Below, piece by piece: positions 40,501 to 54,407 of a stretch of 64,000 nucleotides of DNA. The DNA lies in NCBI RefSeq assembly GCF_000189635.1, contig NW_002476353.1, positions 62,001-126,000 on the forward strand, read 5' to 3'. Every line of letters begins with the position of its first letter. Positions within the stretch are counted from its first letter, which is position 1. The position numbers and the translations under genes are program-made. Source of the stretch: Tetrahymena thermophila SB210. Lineage: Eukaryota > Ciliophora > Oligohymenophorea > Hymenostomatida > Tetrahymenidae. The notes beneath the pieces were generated by a model that saw only the letters and a program-made list of their open reading frames with translations, made no database searches and was not told the DNA's origin.

Positions 40501-43500
40501 TCTACCATTAAAATATTGGAATTAGCTTGTTATGAAAACTATCCTAATTCTGTATATACTTATCAATGGTATTTTTTATTTAAGTAAATCATCTTAGACA
40601 TTAATGTTTACGAAGATTTCAGATTCGATATTCTAATTAATTAATTATTTTAAGTAAAATATTTTCATAAAATTTAAAATTTGTAAACTTTCTTTTTTTT
40701 TAGATAACTCTTCTGAATGTTGGGTTAAAAGCTGATTTAAATTAAATTATTGAATCAGTAAACTTTGAAGACTATAATTTAAAAGCTTTAAATCTTATGA
40801 CGGCTTTTTGCTAATACAACACTTATCGTGAAAAGTAGGAATAAGAATAGATTATTGAAACTCTTTTTGAAAATATAGAAAATAGGTATGAAGTTAATTG
40901 AATTTTTAATGGAGAGAAACTTTTTAATGTTTAATTGTTTAAATAGAGAGCAACTTTTTAAGAGACTCATTGAAAATGATAAGGGAGAAGTTTGCTTAGA
41001 AATTAAAAAAGACGAGAACTACTTAGAATTAAAATAGAAAAATTTTGATAACAATTCAAACATTATTTAGCTACAATATATTGTTGGAATTATTTAGCTA
41101 TTCATTTAGCTTTGTAGAGGTGGAGTGTGGCTTATAGATACTTATATTAATGAATTATTTCCTTAAAGCTATGTAATTTTTTTATTCGAAAGCTAGCAAG
41201 TCTCTATGAGAATAAGAAGTGCTTTCCTTGATTTATTTCGAGAGTCCTACATAATGAGAGACTTTTAGTAACATTACATTACAATTAAAAATTTAAAATT
41301 CTTATTATTTTTCAAAGAAATATATAAGAAATAAAAATTCCAACATTGATCCACACTGCAAATGATATTTGTATCGAAAGTAAAAGTTTATAGAAATTGT
41401 AGGATTTAAGATAAAATTTAACTACAAGATATTTTAATGATAGCTCATTTGGTGATGCATCTCCTTTAAGTCCTATAAGAAGGAGTTATAATATAAATTT
41501 GAAACAAATTGTTATTGTATTTTTAAAAGAATTTTAAAACAGAGTTTAAAATGAATATAAATACTGTGAATCTGGCGTTGACCATCAAAAATTTTTAATT
41601 TCAAATGTTTTCACTAAAAATAATCACTCTTCCCTTCTTTTGTTGTCTGTACTCAAACTAACATAATATATAATTAAGAGGGATTTTTATACGAGTTTAG
41701 AAATAGACTAACTCAATGATTAAATAGTTTAGATTTTAATAAAATCCTTAGAACTGGTTTAGCTTATTAAAAAGTATGACAAAAAAATTGCAAGCTCTAA
41801 TAATACAGTAGAGAGTGAGAATTTTACAATAGAGAATTTTGAATGGATTAATTTCTGCATAACTTTATTGAAGGATATATGTTAATATAAACAAAATTAA
41901 TTTTTAAATCAGTTTTATTTAGCTAAGCCAGATTTGGTAAATATTTATTTTTAAATAAACAGTAAAAATAAATACTAATTAATTTTAGGCTTATCAAGCA
42001 AAAAGAAAAGAGGAAATTAAGGAGGAATTGGATATAAAAAACGCTGAAAAAAGGACAAATAGAAAGAAAAACAGTAATGGTATGTTATATTTAAAAAGAA
42101 TGTAGCAACTTATGATAGATAAAATTCTTCTAAAGGAGCACTCTATTAATTTCATGACAAATAATAGCACTCCGCTGAGTGAAGAATTTATAATGTTGTT
42201 GCACTTGTGGATGAATTTAGGGCATTAAGAACTGAATACAAACATTATGAATTTAGTTTTGATGTTAAACTCTTCAGATAAAATATATTTGCAATCTATT
42301 AACGACTCTCTTACTATTAATAACTAAAATTTTAGCAAATATGAAATGTATTTATTTATTTAATCACAATAAGTAAATTTTTCTTTATAAATTTTTATTT
42401 TTATAGGTTTTTAGATTTATATTACGATCTTAATTTTGAAATTACTGACTATTAAAGAGTTAAATCAAACGAAATAGAGAGAGAAGAAGCTTAAATCAAA
42501 AAAATGAGCTAGAGGATATAGGAATTAATTAAGGAAGTGTTTGCTATTAATGTAAAATATGAAGAAATCGTTGCAATGGGTGAGAATTTAAGGGAATAAG
42601 ATATAAATTAAAAAAAAAATTAACCACTAAGTAATGGAACTACTGTCATTTAAGATAGAGGTTATAACAGTAATAGAGATAGTGCTGCTAGAGGCCTTCA
42701 TGATGTTATAGAAACATATAAAGAACACGAAAATTCAATAAACGAAAACGATTAGAGAAAGTTTAGAGTTCAATCTACTTAATCAAAGCAAGAAAATGGA
42801 ATTTTAAATTGTAATTTTTAGATATATGTTCATTAATTTATTTGTCTTTTGTTTTCTTTTAGATCTATATTAGTAAAAATCTTCAACTGGAGGAGAAGTA
42901 AATGGGGTGGGATCTGAAAATGGTGAAGACATTGTAGAGTCATCTTAGGCTTCAGGTGATTTAAAAATAGTGAATTGTATATCTCCAAGAGATATAAATA
43001 ATTACTTTTCTTCTCCTGAACTAAAAGAAGAATTGAAACATCTCTCAATCTTCAGCTAATCAAACTAACTAAATGAATATTCATAGAATTTTACTTCAAG
43101 ATACAAATTTAATTAAAATGGTGAATAAATCTAACCTTTTTTTGGGAATAATAAGGAAAATTAAAATGAAAATTAACTAGGTCCAAATTAAATTAATTTT
43201 AGAAATAGTCAGAAAGAATTAAGTTCTAAATAAGACTTTGACAGTAGTAATCCAGGATCACCATTAAGAAATTCAAAGCCTGTATATTATTAGCTATATT
43301 AAGGATACATACTTGACATTAACATACTGATGAATTCTCAGAAGATGATGAATTGTATAGGGATTTAAAATTAGCTGATTGAAATATTAATTTAAATTTC
43401 TTAAGCCACAACAATAGGAAAGAAAGATAATAAAAATCAACTAATTTATGATTGTTTGGCATTATTAAATTATTTTATCTTAAAGAATAATAACAACCAA

Positions 43501-46500
43501 AGCTTTCTATTAAAGAGCTAGTAGTTTCTTGAAGAGCAAAATGGATTGCTAAAAAAGCTTATTTAACATTCAGATGTTTAAATTATAGAGTTAACATTCC
43601 TTTTATTAAAAAACATATATTCAGACAATTATTAAATATTGTTGTAAATTGACAAAAAGGAGTAGCATGACTTGATTTAAAGATTGAGTAAAAAGTTTCA
43701 AGAAAATTTCAAAAAAAAATCAAACTTATTCTGCATACTTTTTATTTAATTTCTTCCTTATCTATTTTTACTTTAAGGCAAATCTTTGATTTAAAACTAA
43801 TCATTTGTAATTAAGTAACTGAATGAGAATTAATTAGATATGAACTAATATATATTTTATTTTGCCAATAAAGCTTTGGAATCCAAAATTCCAAAATCAG
43901 ATTGGTATTTAGATGGAGGTTTTAATATACACAGTACTCCTCCTTCTAACAAAAATTTAGTTACTCAAGTCAAGGATTTTGATCCAAACTCACCTTAAAA
44001 TAGAATTTTTTAGGAACCATAAGTTAAGGTTATCTAAATTACAGAGGATATATTATTTTTGATTAGTTTTTTGAGAACTTTCAGATAAATAGCTAAAAAT
44101 AGTAGCTCCTATGTAAATAACTATATTCGCTCATTGTTTACTATAAAATAAATCAGCAATTTAATTCAAGAGTTAGATGATTGGTGGCTTCTAAAACTTG
44201 AGCTACTCTTATACCTCACTGAAACTTATTTAAGTTCAAACTTTATCGAAGAAGAAGAAACCTTAGAATTAATACACTTGTTTAGTGTGGTATTAGCTGA
44301 AGAATTATACTAATTCGAAATTTATCTTTCTAAATAGAAAAATCTCAAATATGATTTATAATTTATATCAGAAATGCAAAATATTTTCAATGAAACTTAT
44401 ATTGGAACATTTCCTAATTAACCTTATATTTAAACATCGTTTGAGGAGTCTTATTATTAGTTCATAGTATTGGGAATATTCAGGTCTTTGAGATATTTCA
44501 TTTTTAAAGTAATATTAAAATTTTTATAGATTTGACTAACTTTATTTATATACAGTAATAGGATAATCCAGATGATACATTTTTAGGAATCATGAGCTAG
44601 TATAAAGAAATCATAGAAGATTTATAAGAATATATAAATGGTCCTAATTTAACAAAATAATTCGTTTTCAAAAGAAGAAAAAACGAAAGGAAAAAAACTC
44701 ACAGAAGATCTTCATAATTTTTTATTCGTAGATAAATAATTTTTAATTTTTATTTTTTTATTTTTAACATAATATAAAATTTAGGTGAAGTATCACCAGC
44801 TAAAAATAACATGTAAGTTTACACTGAGGAAAGCAGTCTAAATCCTTAAGGATAATAATAAATATTATTTCAAGAAGTGATAGCATTGCTAGATTCTGTC
44901 ATCAAGAAAGATTACATACAATTAGTTAGTGTTAAAAGATTTAGATAGTCAACACTCTAAAAAGAGTAAAGAAATGCTTTTATCCGTTAGTAACAGGTTC
45001 TCCATTCAAAAATTATTCCTGAAACGGACATCTAAATATATCATAACCTTTAGAGCGATAAATTAGCTGAGTTAGTTATAGACATAAGAAGAAGAGATAC
45101 ACAACAATTTTAGGTAGAATAGTTTTTGGCAAATTTAATTTATCATATTAATTATTTTATCAATTTAAAAAGAAAACTCTGATGTAATATTTGAACGTTG
45201 TAAGTAATGTGAAGGAAGTTGATTCTGATACCCGTTCAGAAACACTTAAAATATTAAGAAATATATCTAATTTCAAAAAAAATTAAACCGTATACGAGAA
45301 AATCTAATAGGATTTAGTATCAATTGGGTTCATGAAATTTCTTTGCGATGCTGTAGTTAGTGAAGCAAATCCTTAAATTAAGAGCCTTTATATTGAAGGA
45401 TTAGTTGATTTCCTGGATGAATCTAACATACTAATTTCAGATAGCTTTTATGATTATTTACTTAATGATGAATAAAATGATTTTGTACATACTTTAAAAG
45501 ATTTTCTTTTAACAAACTTTAAGTAATATAGAGAATACCAGAAAGCTCAATTTGATAAAAATGAAAACAAGCTGTAATTTTTATTAAATTTTTATTTGAA
45601 TTGATAACACTTTTTTTATTTATGATCTAAAAGTATCTAATATAAAATATTCATTTTTAAAACTACATTTTTTCATTAAATAAATAGTTTGATTTTGGAA
45701 GATTGGAATGAATTTCAAGCTAATAACCTATCTTCAATTTAGTCATAAATATAATAAGAAGAATACTTAAATGCAATTAAAGCCAAGCTAGATAAATGTA
45801 TATCAATTATCACCTTAATTAGACTATGTTGTGAAGATCACTGTGGTAAATTTTAACATTTCTTCAGGGTTTAAATTACAAAAAATTCCAAGTTGAAAAA
45901 AAATTCAATTAATATGATAACTTTTATATGTGATATCTTTGCTTAATTTGTGAAAAGAATAGATAAAAGTAATCTAAAGTTTGGTATTAGTATTTTAGAA
46001 ACCCTTATCTCACTAATTGAAGGACCGTGCATAGAGAATTAAAGAGAGCTAGTTTCATCAAAGGTATAATTTAAATAGATAATTCTGTTAAAACTAAAAA
46101 ATTAACCTTTATAAATAGATTCTTGAAAATATTGAAGATTTGATGCTAGAAATTTTTGAAAAAGAAGTAGACGACTCTGAATATCCAAAAGATGTTCTTA
46201 TGGATTTCAAGAAAAATATTATAAGAATAGCTTTATCTATTTTTGAAGGTAGTGGAGATAATTATATAATAAATAAAGTTGGATAATTTATAAACCCTAG
46301 TATACTTTACAAACAAATGTCTTATTATTTTGAAGAGTATACCAATACTATTCAATTAATTGGTAACAAACATAAGGGTGTTTATTTAGAATTTACAAAA
46401 TACAAAATCCCACCAAAAATATCTCAAAAAATTAAATTGATAGATAATTCTTAATAACTTAAAAGATACGTTTTTGAAAAATACGGTAATATACCTTAAT

Positions 46501-48380
46501 CTTAAAAAAATGAAGAAATGATTATCATTGTTTACAAAAAGGCACATTAATTTTTAAGTTTTTCTCATCAATGCTTAATCCTATTAAAAAATTTAAGATT
46601 TCAAAATTAAGACTTTAAACAAAAGTGTAAAGAAGAAAAGAAAAAGCAATCAGCTTAGTTTTAGAAGTAGTATAAAAGCCTGACTGCATAATGTAAATCC
46701 ATAGAGATTGTTAACTAATTTGGGAAGCTACAAAAAGTATTTTTCCCATTTCCTTAAATAGCTGGATATCTATCATCAACAAAATAAGTAAATAAATAAT
46801 ATTTTTAAAAAATATATTAAAAATTTTCATATTAACATATTCAAACTGCTTTTTTATTAGTTCTATCAATTTTTTGTGTTAAATCTTTAGCTTTGATATA
46901 ATTTTTATTCTTTTTAACAATAGAGAAGGTTTCTAGAAGATGTCAATAGAGACAGTGCAAATGAAAAAATATAAGGTCTTCTTTCTATGGAAGACTAGTT
47001 TATGGATGAAATGAAACATTTTTTAACTTTAAACTCTAAAGGTCTTTATTTTAAATTGAGTGTTTTATAAAACTTTAAGAATACTCATTTGATAATCATA
47101 CTGATAACAAACTTTTTTGTTGTTAGTGGATTAGATGAAAATATTAAGGCAATTGAAAATATCTATGGTATTATTTAACTGCTTTCCTCATCTTGTATTT
47201 GGCTTCTTTGGGCAATTATGGAATTACCACTTGAGTATTTTCTATTTTTTATTTTAAAACAGAAAGTAAATTAACTTTTTAACTCTCATAGCTACTTCTC
47301 AGCGAAAAGAACATTTTAGAAAAACAAACTATTATCTTCTCAGTCTACAGAAACTAAAATGTCAATCAGCAATGAGAAATTATTTATATTTCTTAAACTC
47401 ATCAAAGATAGTCACATGGTTTATTTGAGTTTGAATATATTGTTTAGCATTTTAGGAATGTAGGCTTCAAAGATATTTTATTCATTTCTTCTGATTGATA
47501 TTATAGATAGATCTCCTGTGTTAAGAAATGTAATTAGCTCTGTGACGAAGAATGCAAAACCTTTACTTTTAACAGGAATTTTAGGTTGTATTTTGCTGAC
47601 TATTTATTCTAATATTGCTTACTATAGTTATTTATCAGAAACAATTGTTTATAAAGAAGATGAAAATTTACCAATTTGTCACTCTCCTTTTGCTTGTTTT
47701 CTTTTTATGGCAGGTTTAGGTTTGAGACAAGGTAAATTAAAAATAGATCAAATTAACATAAATTATTAATTTTTTATTTAAAAGACGGCGGAGTTGGAAA
47801 TATATTGGTAGATCCTGATCCATATGATTACTCTAATTATGTAGGGAGATACTTTTTTGATATGACATTTTATATATTCATTAGTGTTTTATGGCTCAAT
47901 ATTATTTTTGGTATAATTGTCGATGCATTCGCTGAGCTAAGAGATGAAAAAAAAGAAAAGGGTATTTATTGTTTATTTATAAAAATTAATTTCCATTTTA
48001 TATTTAAATTTTAATAATTAATAGATAAAGACCAGGAAAGTAAATGTTTTATTTGTAATATGGATAGAGATAAATTTGAAAATGAAGGTCTAAGTTTTTA
48101 CAAACATAGATAAAAGGAGCATTAACTTTGGAACTATTTGTTTTTCATAATACATCTAAAATAAAAAGTATAAGGCTAATTTAATGGAACTGAGTCATAC
48201 GTATATAACAAATTGGAAAATGGTGATACTACTTGGTTTCCAATAGGGAAGTCACTAAAAATGTTTAAATTGCAAGGTGAAAATTAATTTAGTTAAGAAT
48301 AAATACTTTAATAATCAATTGAAAAATTATAAGAAAAAATATCTAATGTTGAAAAATAAATAAATATATTAAAAAATTGA
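37510..48380 (+). CDS. inositol 1,4,5-trisphosphate receptor-type Ca2+ release channel
   Basis: Twenty-one exons (37510-37970, 38231-38517, 38585-39047, 39101-39600, 39661-39915, 39972-40229, 40283-40653, 40704-40885, 40947-41267, 41318-41936, 41989-42347, 42407-42810, 42863-44508, 44556-44727, 44785-45113, 45173-45573, 45688-46063, 46119-46787, 46924-47731, 47785-47961, 48025-48380) encode 3137 aa; animal IP3 receptors have about 2700. Seen: N-terminal Ins145/MIR region (HSKAYVKAT near 158; LRHALSGRYV near 405), RIH-type helical region (LLRELGIIDLI), RIH-associated hallmark EGPCIENQ (about 2454), membrane segments from about 2745 to 3010, pore GGVGN (2962-2966), S6 ending IIFGIIVDAFAELR, and the C-terminal Cys/His cluster C3027, C3030, H3047, H3052. 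It should release Ca2+ from an internal store as a tetramer. A Gln-rich insertion lies after the MIR region. IP3 binding cannot be judged here. Confidence 0.92.
39196..39275 (+). repeat. Gln-rich tract in the channel gene
   Basis: Exon 4 encodes an almost uninterrupted Gln run with a few Leu, Lys and Tyr. It is spelled with a mixture of TAA, TAG and CAA, so it is a repeat at protein level rather than a pure DNA microsatellite. Confidence 0.8.
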
Positions 48381-48945
48381 TTTTTTATGGAATAAAGAAA
48401 TATAAATAAAATATTTGGCTTAGCAAAAATTGTTAATAATAAAAAGTTTTAAAATTTAATAAAATTAAATTCCAACACTAAATTTTAATCAATTTAGTAT
48501 TTTTCAATATATTAAATGTATATTTTATATGTTTATAATTTTATGTCTTCTTTCAATTAAACTACAAACAAACTCAAATAAATCTATCTCCAATAACAAT
48601 AACAGAAAAAAAAATTTTTATTATGAAAAACTTTTCTCTTACATCTCAAAATAAAAGGCTAAACCAATAAACTTATGAAAATAAAATTTTTTGGAGTTAT
48701 TTATTTTCATTAATTTAACTTATTTTAAAATTAAATATGATGAATTTTTTTTTTTTTTTAATTTTAGTCAAAATAAATAAATTTTAGATAAGTTAAATTA
48801 TTTTTTTTAATTTGTTTTTACATAAATTAGTTTAGAGGAGGTTATTAAATTAATATTATTTGTAAATTTTAGTGCTTTGTCAATTTGTTAATGATAGAAA
48901 CAAACAAATAAATAATATATATAATAAAATTATTAGAAAATTTTT
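48381..48945. other. convergent intergenic region
   Basis: About 560 bp between two gene 3' ends facing each other. It is AT-rich with a 15-base T run at 48745-48759. It should hold both 3' UTRs. No gene is seen. Confidence 0.55.
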
Positions 48946-51900
48946 TCATATTTTAGTACTGCTTCCTTGATACATAGTTTAAGATTGTATATTAAATCTT
49001 GTAGGATCTCTCCTCGTTTCTTTAGGGACTTCTTGAACTATTAAAGTAGGACATATTATCATTTATCTTTTTTCATATGGCTTGTAATTGAAGTTAAGCT
49101 TTTCATAAAATCTCTTTAAATGAATACACATAGGCCCACATCTCCTGTGCTATTGTATCAATTCTGAATAATATTCTTAGAAATCATAGAATCCAATATT
49201 ATTAGCATCGTATTTACCAGTTGTATTGAGCTTATTTTACAAAGCAGATCCAGAAGATTCTATTGTGTTTAAGTTTGTTTAGCTTTTGATCTATTTAGCA
49301 CTTAAATCTAACTCTTAAAGTTTTGAAAAATTGATTTGACCTTTTTAAAAGTGCTCATATAAATCCCTTTTATTTATTTAAATAATATAAAGTGTTGTTA
49401 AATTATTTTTATAAAATGAAATTCTTTTTAGTATTAAAAGTATTTAATAAAATTAAAAAATTAAAATGCTAAATTTACTAAGTAAATTATTATTCTTCAT
49501 TGAAAGGTTTAGTGACCTTTATATTATTTTGGTTTGGGATAAATTTAGGTATATTTTTTTTGGGATAGTCAGCTCCTAAATTTTGAGTGGAATGTGAGGT
49601 AGTATATACAGGTTTTTACTATAAAACTTAATGAGGATCATGTATTCTAAATTCATCCTTTGTAGATTTCCACTAATTGAGATATTAACCTCTCTTTTAA
49701 TCTATATTACTAAGATTTCTTTTTTAATTTTTTTCTATTGGCATTTATTAATTGTTTTAGCTACCATCTCTATTTGATGCTTAAAGTGTATCACCTTATA
49801 ATCTACTCATGGATATTTGGTTCTTTTTTTTAAATATATCTTGCAAAACTTCCTATTTTTCTATAAGCTTTTATAGGTGTTCTTAGTCTACTGGTTTTAC
49901 TTAGAGATCTTTGAAAGATACTTGAGTGGCATACTTCTTTTATTTGTACTATTGATTTATTTCACTTTATGATTAAGATTAGTATTTTCCTTAAATTGAG
50001 GTATTTAAAGAACTTTCATTTAGGTTCTAATCTATTTTTTCAAGTGTAGAATCCTTTAATTCTATTTCTTTGGCACTTGCATGAAGAGAATTATTTTCAG
50101 ATTTAAAGTATTTTTTATTTGTTTTATCTATATCTTAAAATCTTGTACTTTTTTATTAGTTATTATTTAATTAAGAATCTTATTATTTTTTTTTATCTTA
50201 AGCATTTGTATATCTTAAATTCTATTAAGTAGAATAAGGAGAAGAATTAATAGAATTTTATGTCTTCTTATATTATGTCTAGCCTTGATCTGAAGAAGTA
50301 AATCCAGTATAGGTGCTTATTTTTTCTGAATATTTTTATTATTTTGCATGATTTTATTATAACTCTTAATTCTCATTTTTATGCTGATCCTGTTAGTTCA
50401 ATACAGCAACAATTGTATTTATAATCTCTCTCCTTTTAGGATTCTCTTTGTTTGTTAACACTTCCAAAATTTTCGTGGAGTGCTTCTTTTCTTCTTCCTC
50501 TTCTTGATTGAGATCCAAGGCATCAAGTATATCATTTAAATCGAATTTAGATTTTAGTCTTTCTTGATGGTTACCTTGCTCATGTTCTTCTAATCCATTT
50601 TAGAAGTTTTAAGGAATAGTTTGAATAGAAGTTAAATCTGTATCTCTTGTAGGGAATAAAGAGTTTTAAGAACCTCTCATTTAATTTTATTTGGATGAGT
50701 TTTTAATTTAATTTTAACTTTAAGCTTAAATACTTTCTAAGTAAACCTAGCTATTTAAATCATTTTCACTTTTAATTTAACCAATTAGTTATACTTATGC
50801 TTCCTTTTCTTGCTATAAATTTAAATTTTTAGAAGAATGAACTTGTGATTTAATTTAGTTATATTATGCAGTATTAGAATTATGATTGGCTTAATTCATT
50901 TAAACATTGTTCGTAGAGTTTTAATTCATATTATTATTTGCAAGATTAGAAGAATCTAGTTAATCCTGTTTATTGTTTTGATTTGAATTTGCCTTTAAAT
51001 TTTGGTGATTACTACTGTTTTCTCCCCCAGAAGAAATCAATTTATTTTTTTAATTCTTATCTTAGCTTATTTCTCTTATTTGTGCTTCAGCCTGCTGTTC
51101 ATTAAGCTATGAAAGAGAATTTACTTCATGTAAACTGCTAATCGAAGCATTTTTACTACTGCTTTTAACATTCTTAATGTTCTTCTTAGTTTTCTAATTT
51201 GTCTATTTATCATGATCAACTCCATGTTCAATTTCTATGCTATTTTTTTTAGATATCTTACCTTTATTTTTGGTATTATGAAGGTTCTTTTCTTCTTTCT
51301 AATCATTTTCTGAATTTTGAATTTGTTATTTATAAGATTTATTATTTTTAGAATTTTTATGCTTTGCATCATTTTATTCATGCTCACTATTTATTTAAAT
51401 ATTTAAATGTGCAGCTTAACTGTTCTTTTGATTTTTTAAATCTTTATTTTGAATATCTGCAACATTACTTTAAATTTAGTTTTATTCAAATCCTGATTAT
51501 TAGAAACTATTAAATTAGCTTTATTAATTACTAGATAGTACATTAGCATTATTTTATTTATTACTTTTATCAGGTGAACCCAAATCAGTTATCTGAGTAC
51601 TTTTAATTTCAGATTATATACCTTATTATATCTATGGTTTTCCTTAAAATGTAAAAGTATTTGAGCTATTTATGTTTAAGTTATTATTAAAGCTTTAGAT
51701 AAATTCGGAGTCTTTCTTAATGAAGCTTTCTCTGCTTTCATTAGACTTTAGCTTGTTACTAGATGAGTATCCTTATGGTGAAATAGGTAAATTAAATTAC
51801 TTTTATTCTGCACCAGATGGGCTTAGAATATTTGTTTGACTTGTTATTAGCTTTTAGCTTGGATTATATTAGTTTTCATCTACTTCAATATCATTTTATT

Positions 51901-53475
51901 ATTCATTTGTCATATCAAGTTAAAACTCTGATTAAGAAAATTGTTAATTTGATTTAATATTTGTTTTACTATTTTTATTTTATTATTAAGCAGCTTATTT
52001 CTAGTTTTTTCCCTTCTATTTAATTCCTCCTTTTTTATTTGAATTTGAATCTGCACCGGTCGCCTAATTAGTCTATACCTCTTGCTTAATTGTGATAATC
52101 TAGTTTGCTAAAGATTTTTTATCAACATTCAAGTCTATGATGATGTTATTTAATCTCTCTATTTATTTATTCTACTCTTCAATTTTTTACATCAGAAGAT
52201 GTTCAGGGTTTTCGTCTTTCCCATCTTTTGCTTATTTTAAGAATTTTATTTATTTTTCCAGTTCAGTAATCTTTTAATCTTTATGAAGAGTTTCTTTTAA
52301 AACCTATTCAATATTTCTATCTGCCTCATAAACACTTTTATTTAATTTAGTGATTTAAGATTCATATCCATCAATGGTTTATCCAACAATTTAAGTCTAT
52401 TTGATATAAAATAACTTAGAATTAAGCTTTAAAAATATATTATTTATAGTACTTAAACTGAAGCATTTTTTTTAGCAAATACATTTTTCATGTTTAAAAA
52501 CAAGTATTCTAAAACTCTTATGAGTCTTTTTTTGGCGTTTTAATCTAAATTTTCAGTAATTGTGTCAAGAATACCTTTTACTTAAGTTACACTATCAGAA
52601 AAAGCTAATTACTTAATAGCTTGGAGGGATTCTAATTTAATAAAATATTTTCATAATTAATTTTTAAAATAAGAAATGTACTTTCTTCGAAATCTGTTAC
52701 AAATGCCTTTTCTTTCTAAACTATTTTCTTGATACCTTCTATTTATCTATAAAGATATCTTCCAGCTTTGGATTCTTTAAGAGTTAAATTACGCCTCTTC
52801 TCTTCCAAGACTTCAATTAACTACTATTTTGTCATTGAATATTCACGCAACAGAGGATCTAAACTTACCCCGAGTCTCTTTTTGACTTCATCAGATGGGT
52901 CACTAATTAGGTTGTTTTGTTATGCTTTTATGACATCTTCATCTACTGTACCTCTAACAATCTTTACTTTGTGCCTAGACATTTGCTAAATTTAGGAAGA
53001 TTCCCAGTTTTTTAGTGACTTAGAGTCGTTATATTAAATTGTCTAATCAAGATAATTGAGAAAACACCTTATTTAAGTGAAAAGCATGACTTTCATAGTA
53101 ATTAAGATATTATTCAAAAAAGAACTTATCAATTTCTCTCCATCTATATCATAAGTTTAAGAAACCTCTTCGATGCATAGAGCAAACAAATCAAACTCCT
53201 TTTTCATATGATTAGCGTATTACCTATCAAACTTTAGGTACTAATCAGTCGGAAATTTCATGTTAAAATCCTACCTGATCTTGGCAAATATCTGATTGCA
53301 TTTATCCAATAAATCTATTTTCTCTCTAGTTATTAAAATTAAATTAATATGAATTACAATTAAAAAAAGAGTTATTATGATGATACTATGAAAAATAATG
53401 CTTTTTTAAATAAAAATAATACTCTTCCAGCTCTTCGTTGGTCTTTGTCTGCGCTTCCTTTTTCTTCTGATTCAT
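48946..53475 (-). CDS. Gln/Asn-rich coiled-coil protein with C-terminal RCGxxCxHL module
   Basis: Five exons on the minus strand (53475-53423, 53325-52682, 52631-52453, 52396-49479, 49366-48946) encode 1404 aa. Not a family I recognise. The first ~430 residues are helical and charged, with coiled-coil character (for example ELEKQIKFLKQ, QIERLNNIIIDL). The centre, within a 2.9-kb exon, is a low-complexity Gln/Asn/Ser/Lys region. The C-terminal ~140 residues carry an EF-hand-like segment (IGFYDFQEYYSEL) followed by RCGPMCIHLKRFYEKLNF (C1341, C1345, H1347), matching the end of the protein encoded at 28494-33505, which is nearly the same length. The two are probably paralogues with diverged bodies. 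The last intron joins TA|G, giving Gln, which fixes the frame of the final exon. Function unknown. Confidence 0.72.
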
Positions 53476-54407
53476 ACTAAAGCAATATATATTTATAAAT
53501 CTTTGTCCTATGTGCTTTTAATAATTAACAAATTACTAGCTTTAGCAATGATGGAATAGATGGATTGTTTTTAATATTGGATGTTAAATTATCTAAATTT
53601 TTTGTATAATTAATTGTTATAATTTAGTTTATTATTAATATTTTAAAGAAACAAAGATTAATCAGTCAGCTGCCGTAAAATAATTGTGTGGAAAAGATAG
53701 CTAGTAACTTAAAACACTATAAATAAATAAAGTAATTCAGATATAAATTTTAGATATTATTATAAAAATAACAACATAATAAAATCAGTATTCTTCTTTT
53801 ACTTTTCATATATATTTTTCATTATTTATTATTCTAAGTTCAGTATTTTTAAGCAAATTATGATTATTTATAATATATCTTTGCTGAATAGAATTTTTAG
53901 AATAATATCTACAATCAATTTTCTGCTTAATAAAAATAAAAAGGTGTTTATAGCAATTTTTAATTGCTAATTTCATTGTGCTTTGTATTTATTTATTTAT
54001 TTATTTATTTATTTACTGGTGAAAATTATAAAATAAGATTGTAAAAATATATTTAAATAGTTTTTTTAATTTAAATGTTGGTAAATATAATAAATTAATA
54101 TTTTCTTAATGGATAAATAATGGTAATTAAATTGTATGATAGTATAATTAATTACTGCAAATTTTAATAAGAAATAATATAATGGTAATACTCTTCTTCA
54201 AATTTATAAAGATTTTGATTGATTTTTATTTACTCATTTATATGGTTGATATATTATTTTATTATTTTTGTAGTATTAGTTCATATTAAAAATTTATTTA
54301 GAGATTTTTATTGTAAAAAGCTACTAAGAAAAAAAGTATTTAATCTTTTATAAATAATAATACATAATAACTAAAAATTAATATAAATTATAAATAAAGT
54401 GCTTTCT
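53476..54407. other. intergenic region with a TTTA microsatellite
   Basis: About 930 bp between two minus-strand genes. It contains the promoter side of the gene ending at 48946 and the 3' flank of the MORN gene. A run of about seven TTTA units lies near 53987-54014. No gene or RNA is seen. Confidence 0.5.
53987..54014. repeat. (TTTA)n microsatellite
   Basis: About seven uninterrupted ATTT/TTTA units in non-coding DNA. Confidence 0.9.

Noticed and set aside
49300..49358. A separate small gene starting at the ATG at 49358 on the minus strand
   Set aside because: That frame ends after 67 codons. The neighbouring frame, reached by an intron that joins TA|G to the big exon, encodes the conserved EF-like and RCGxxCxHL module to the TGA at 48946, so the block is the last exon of the large gene.
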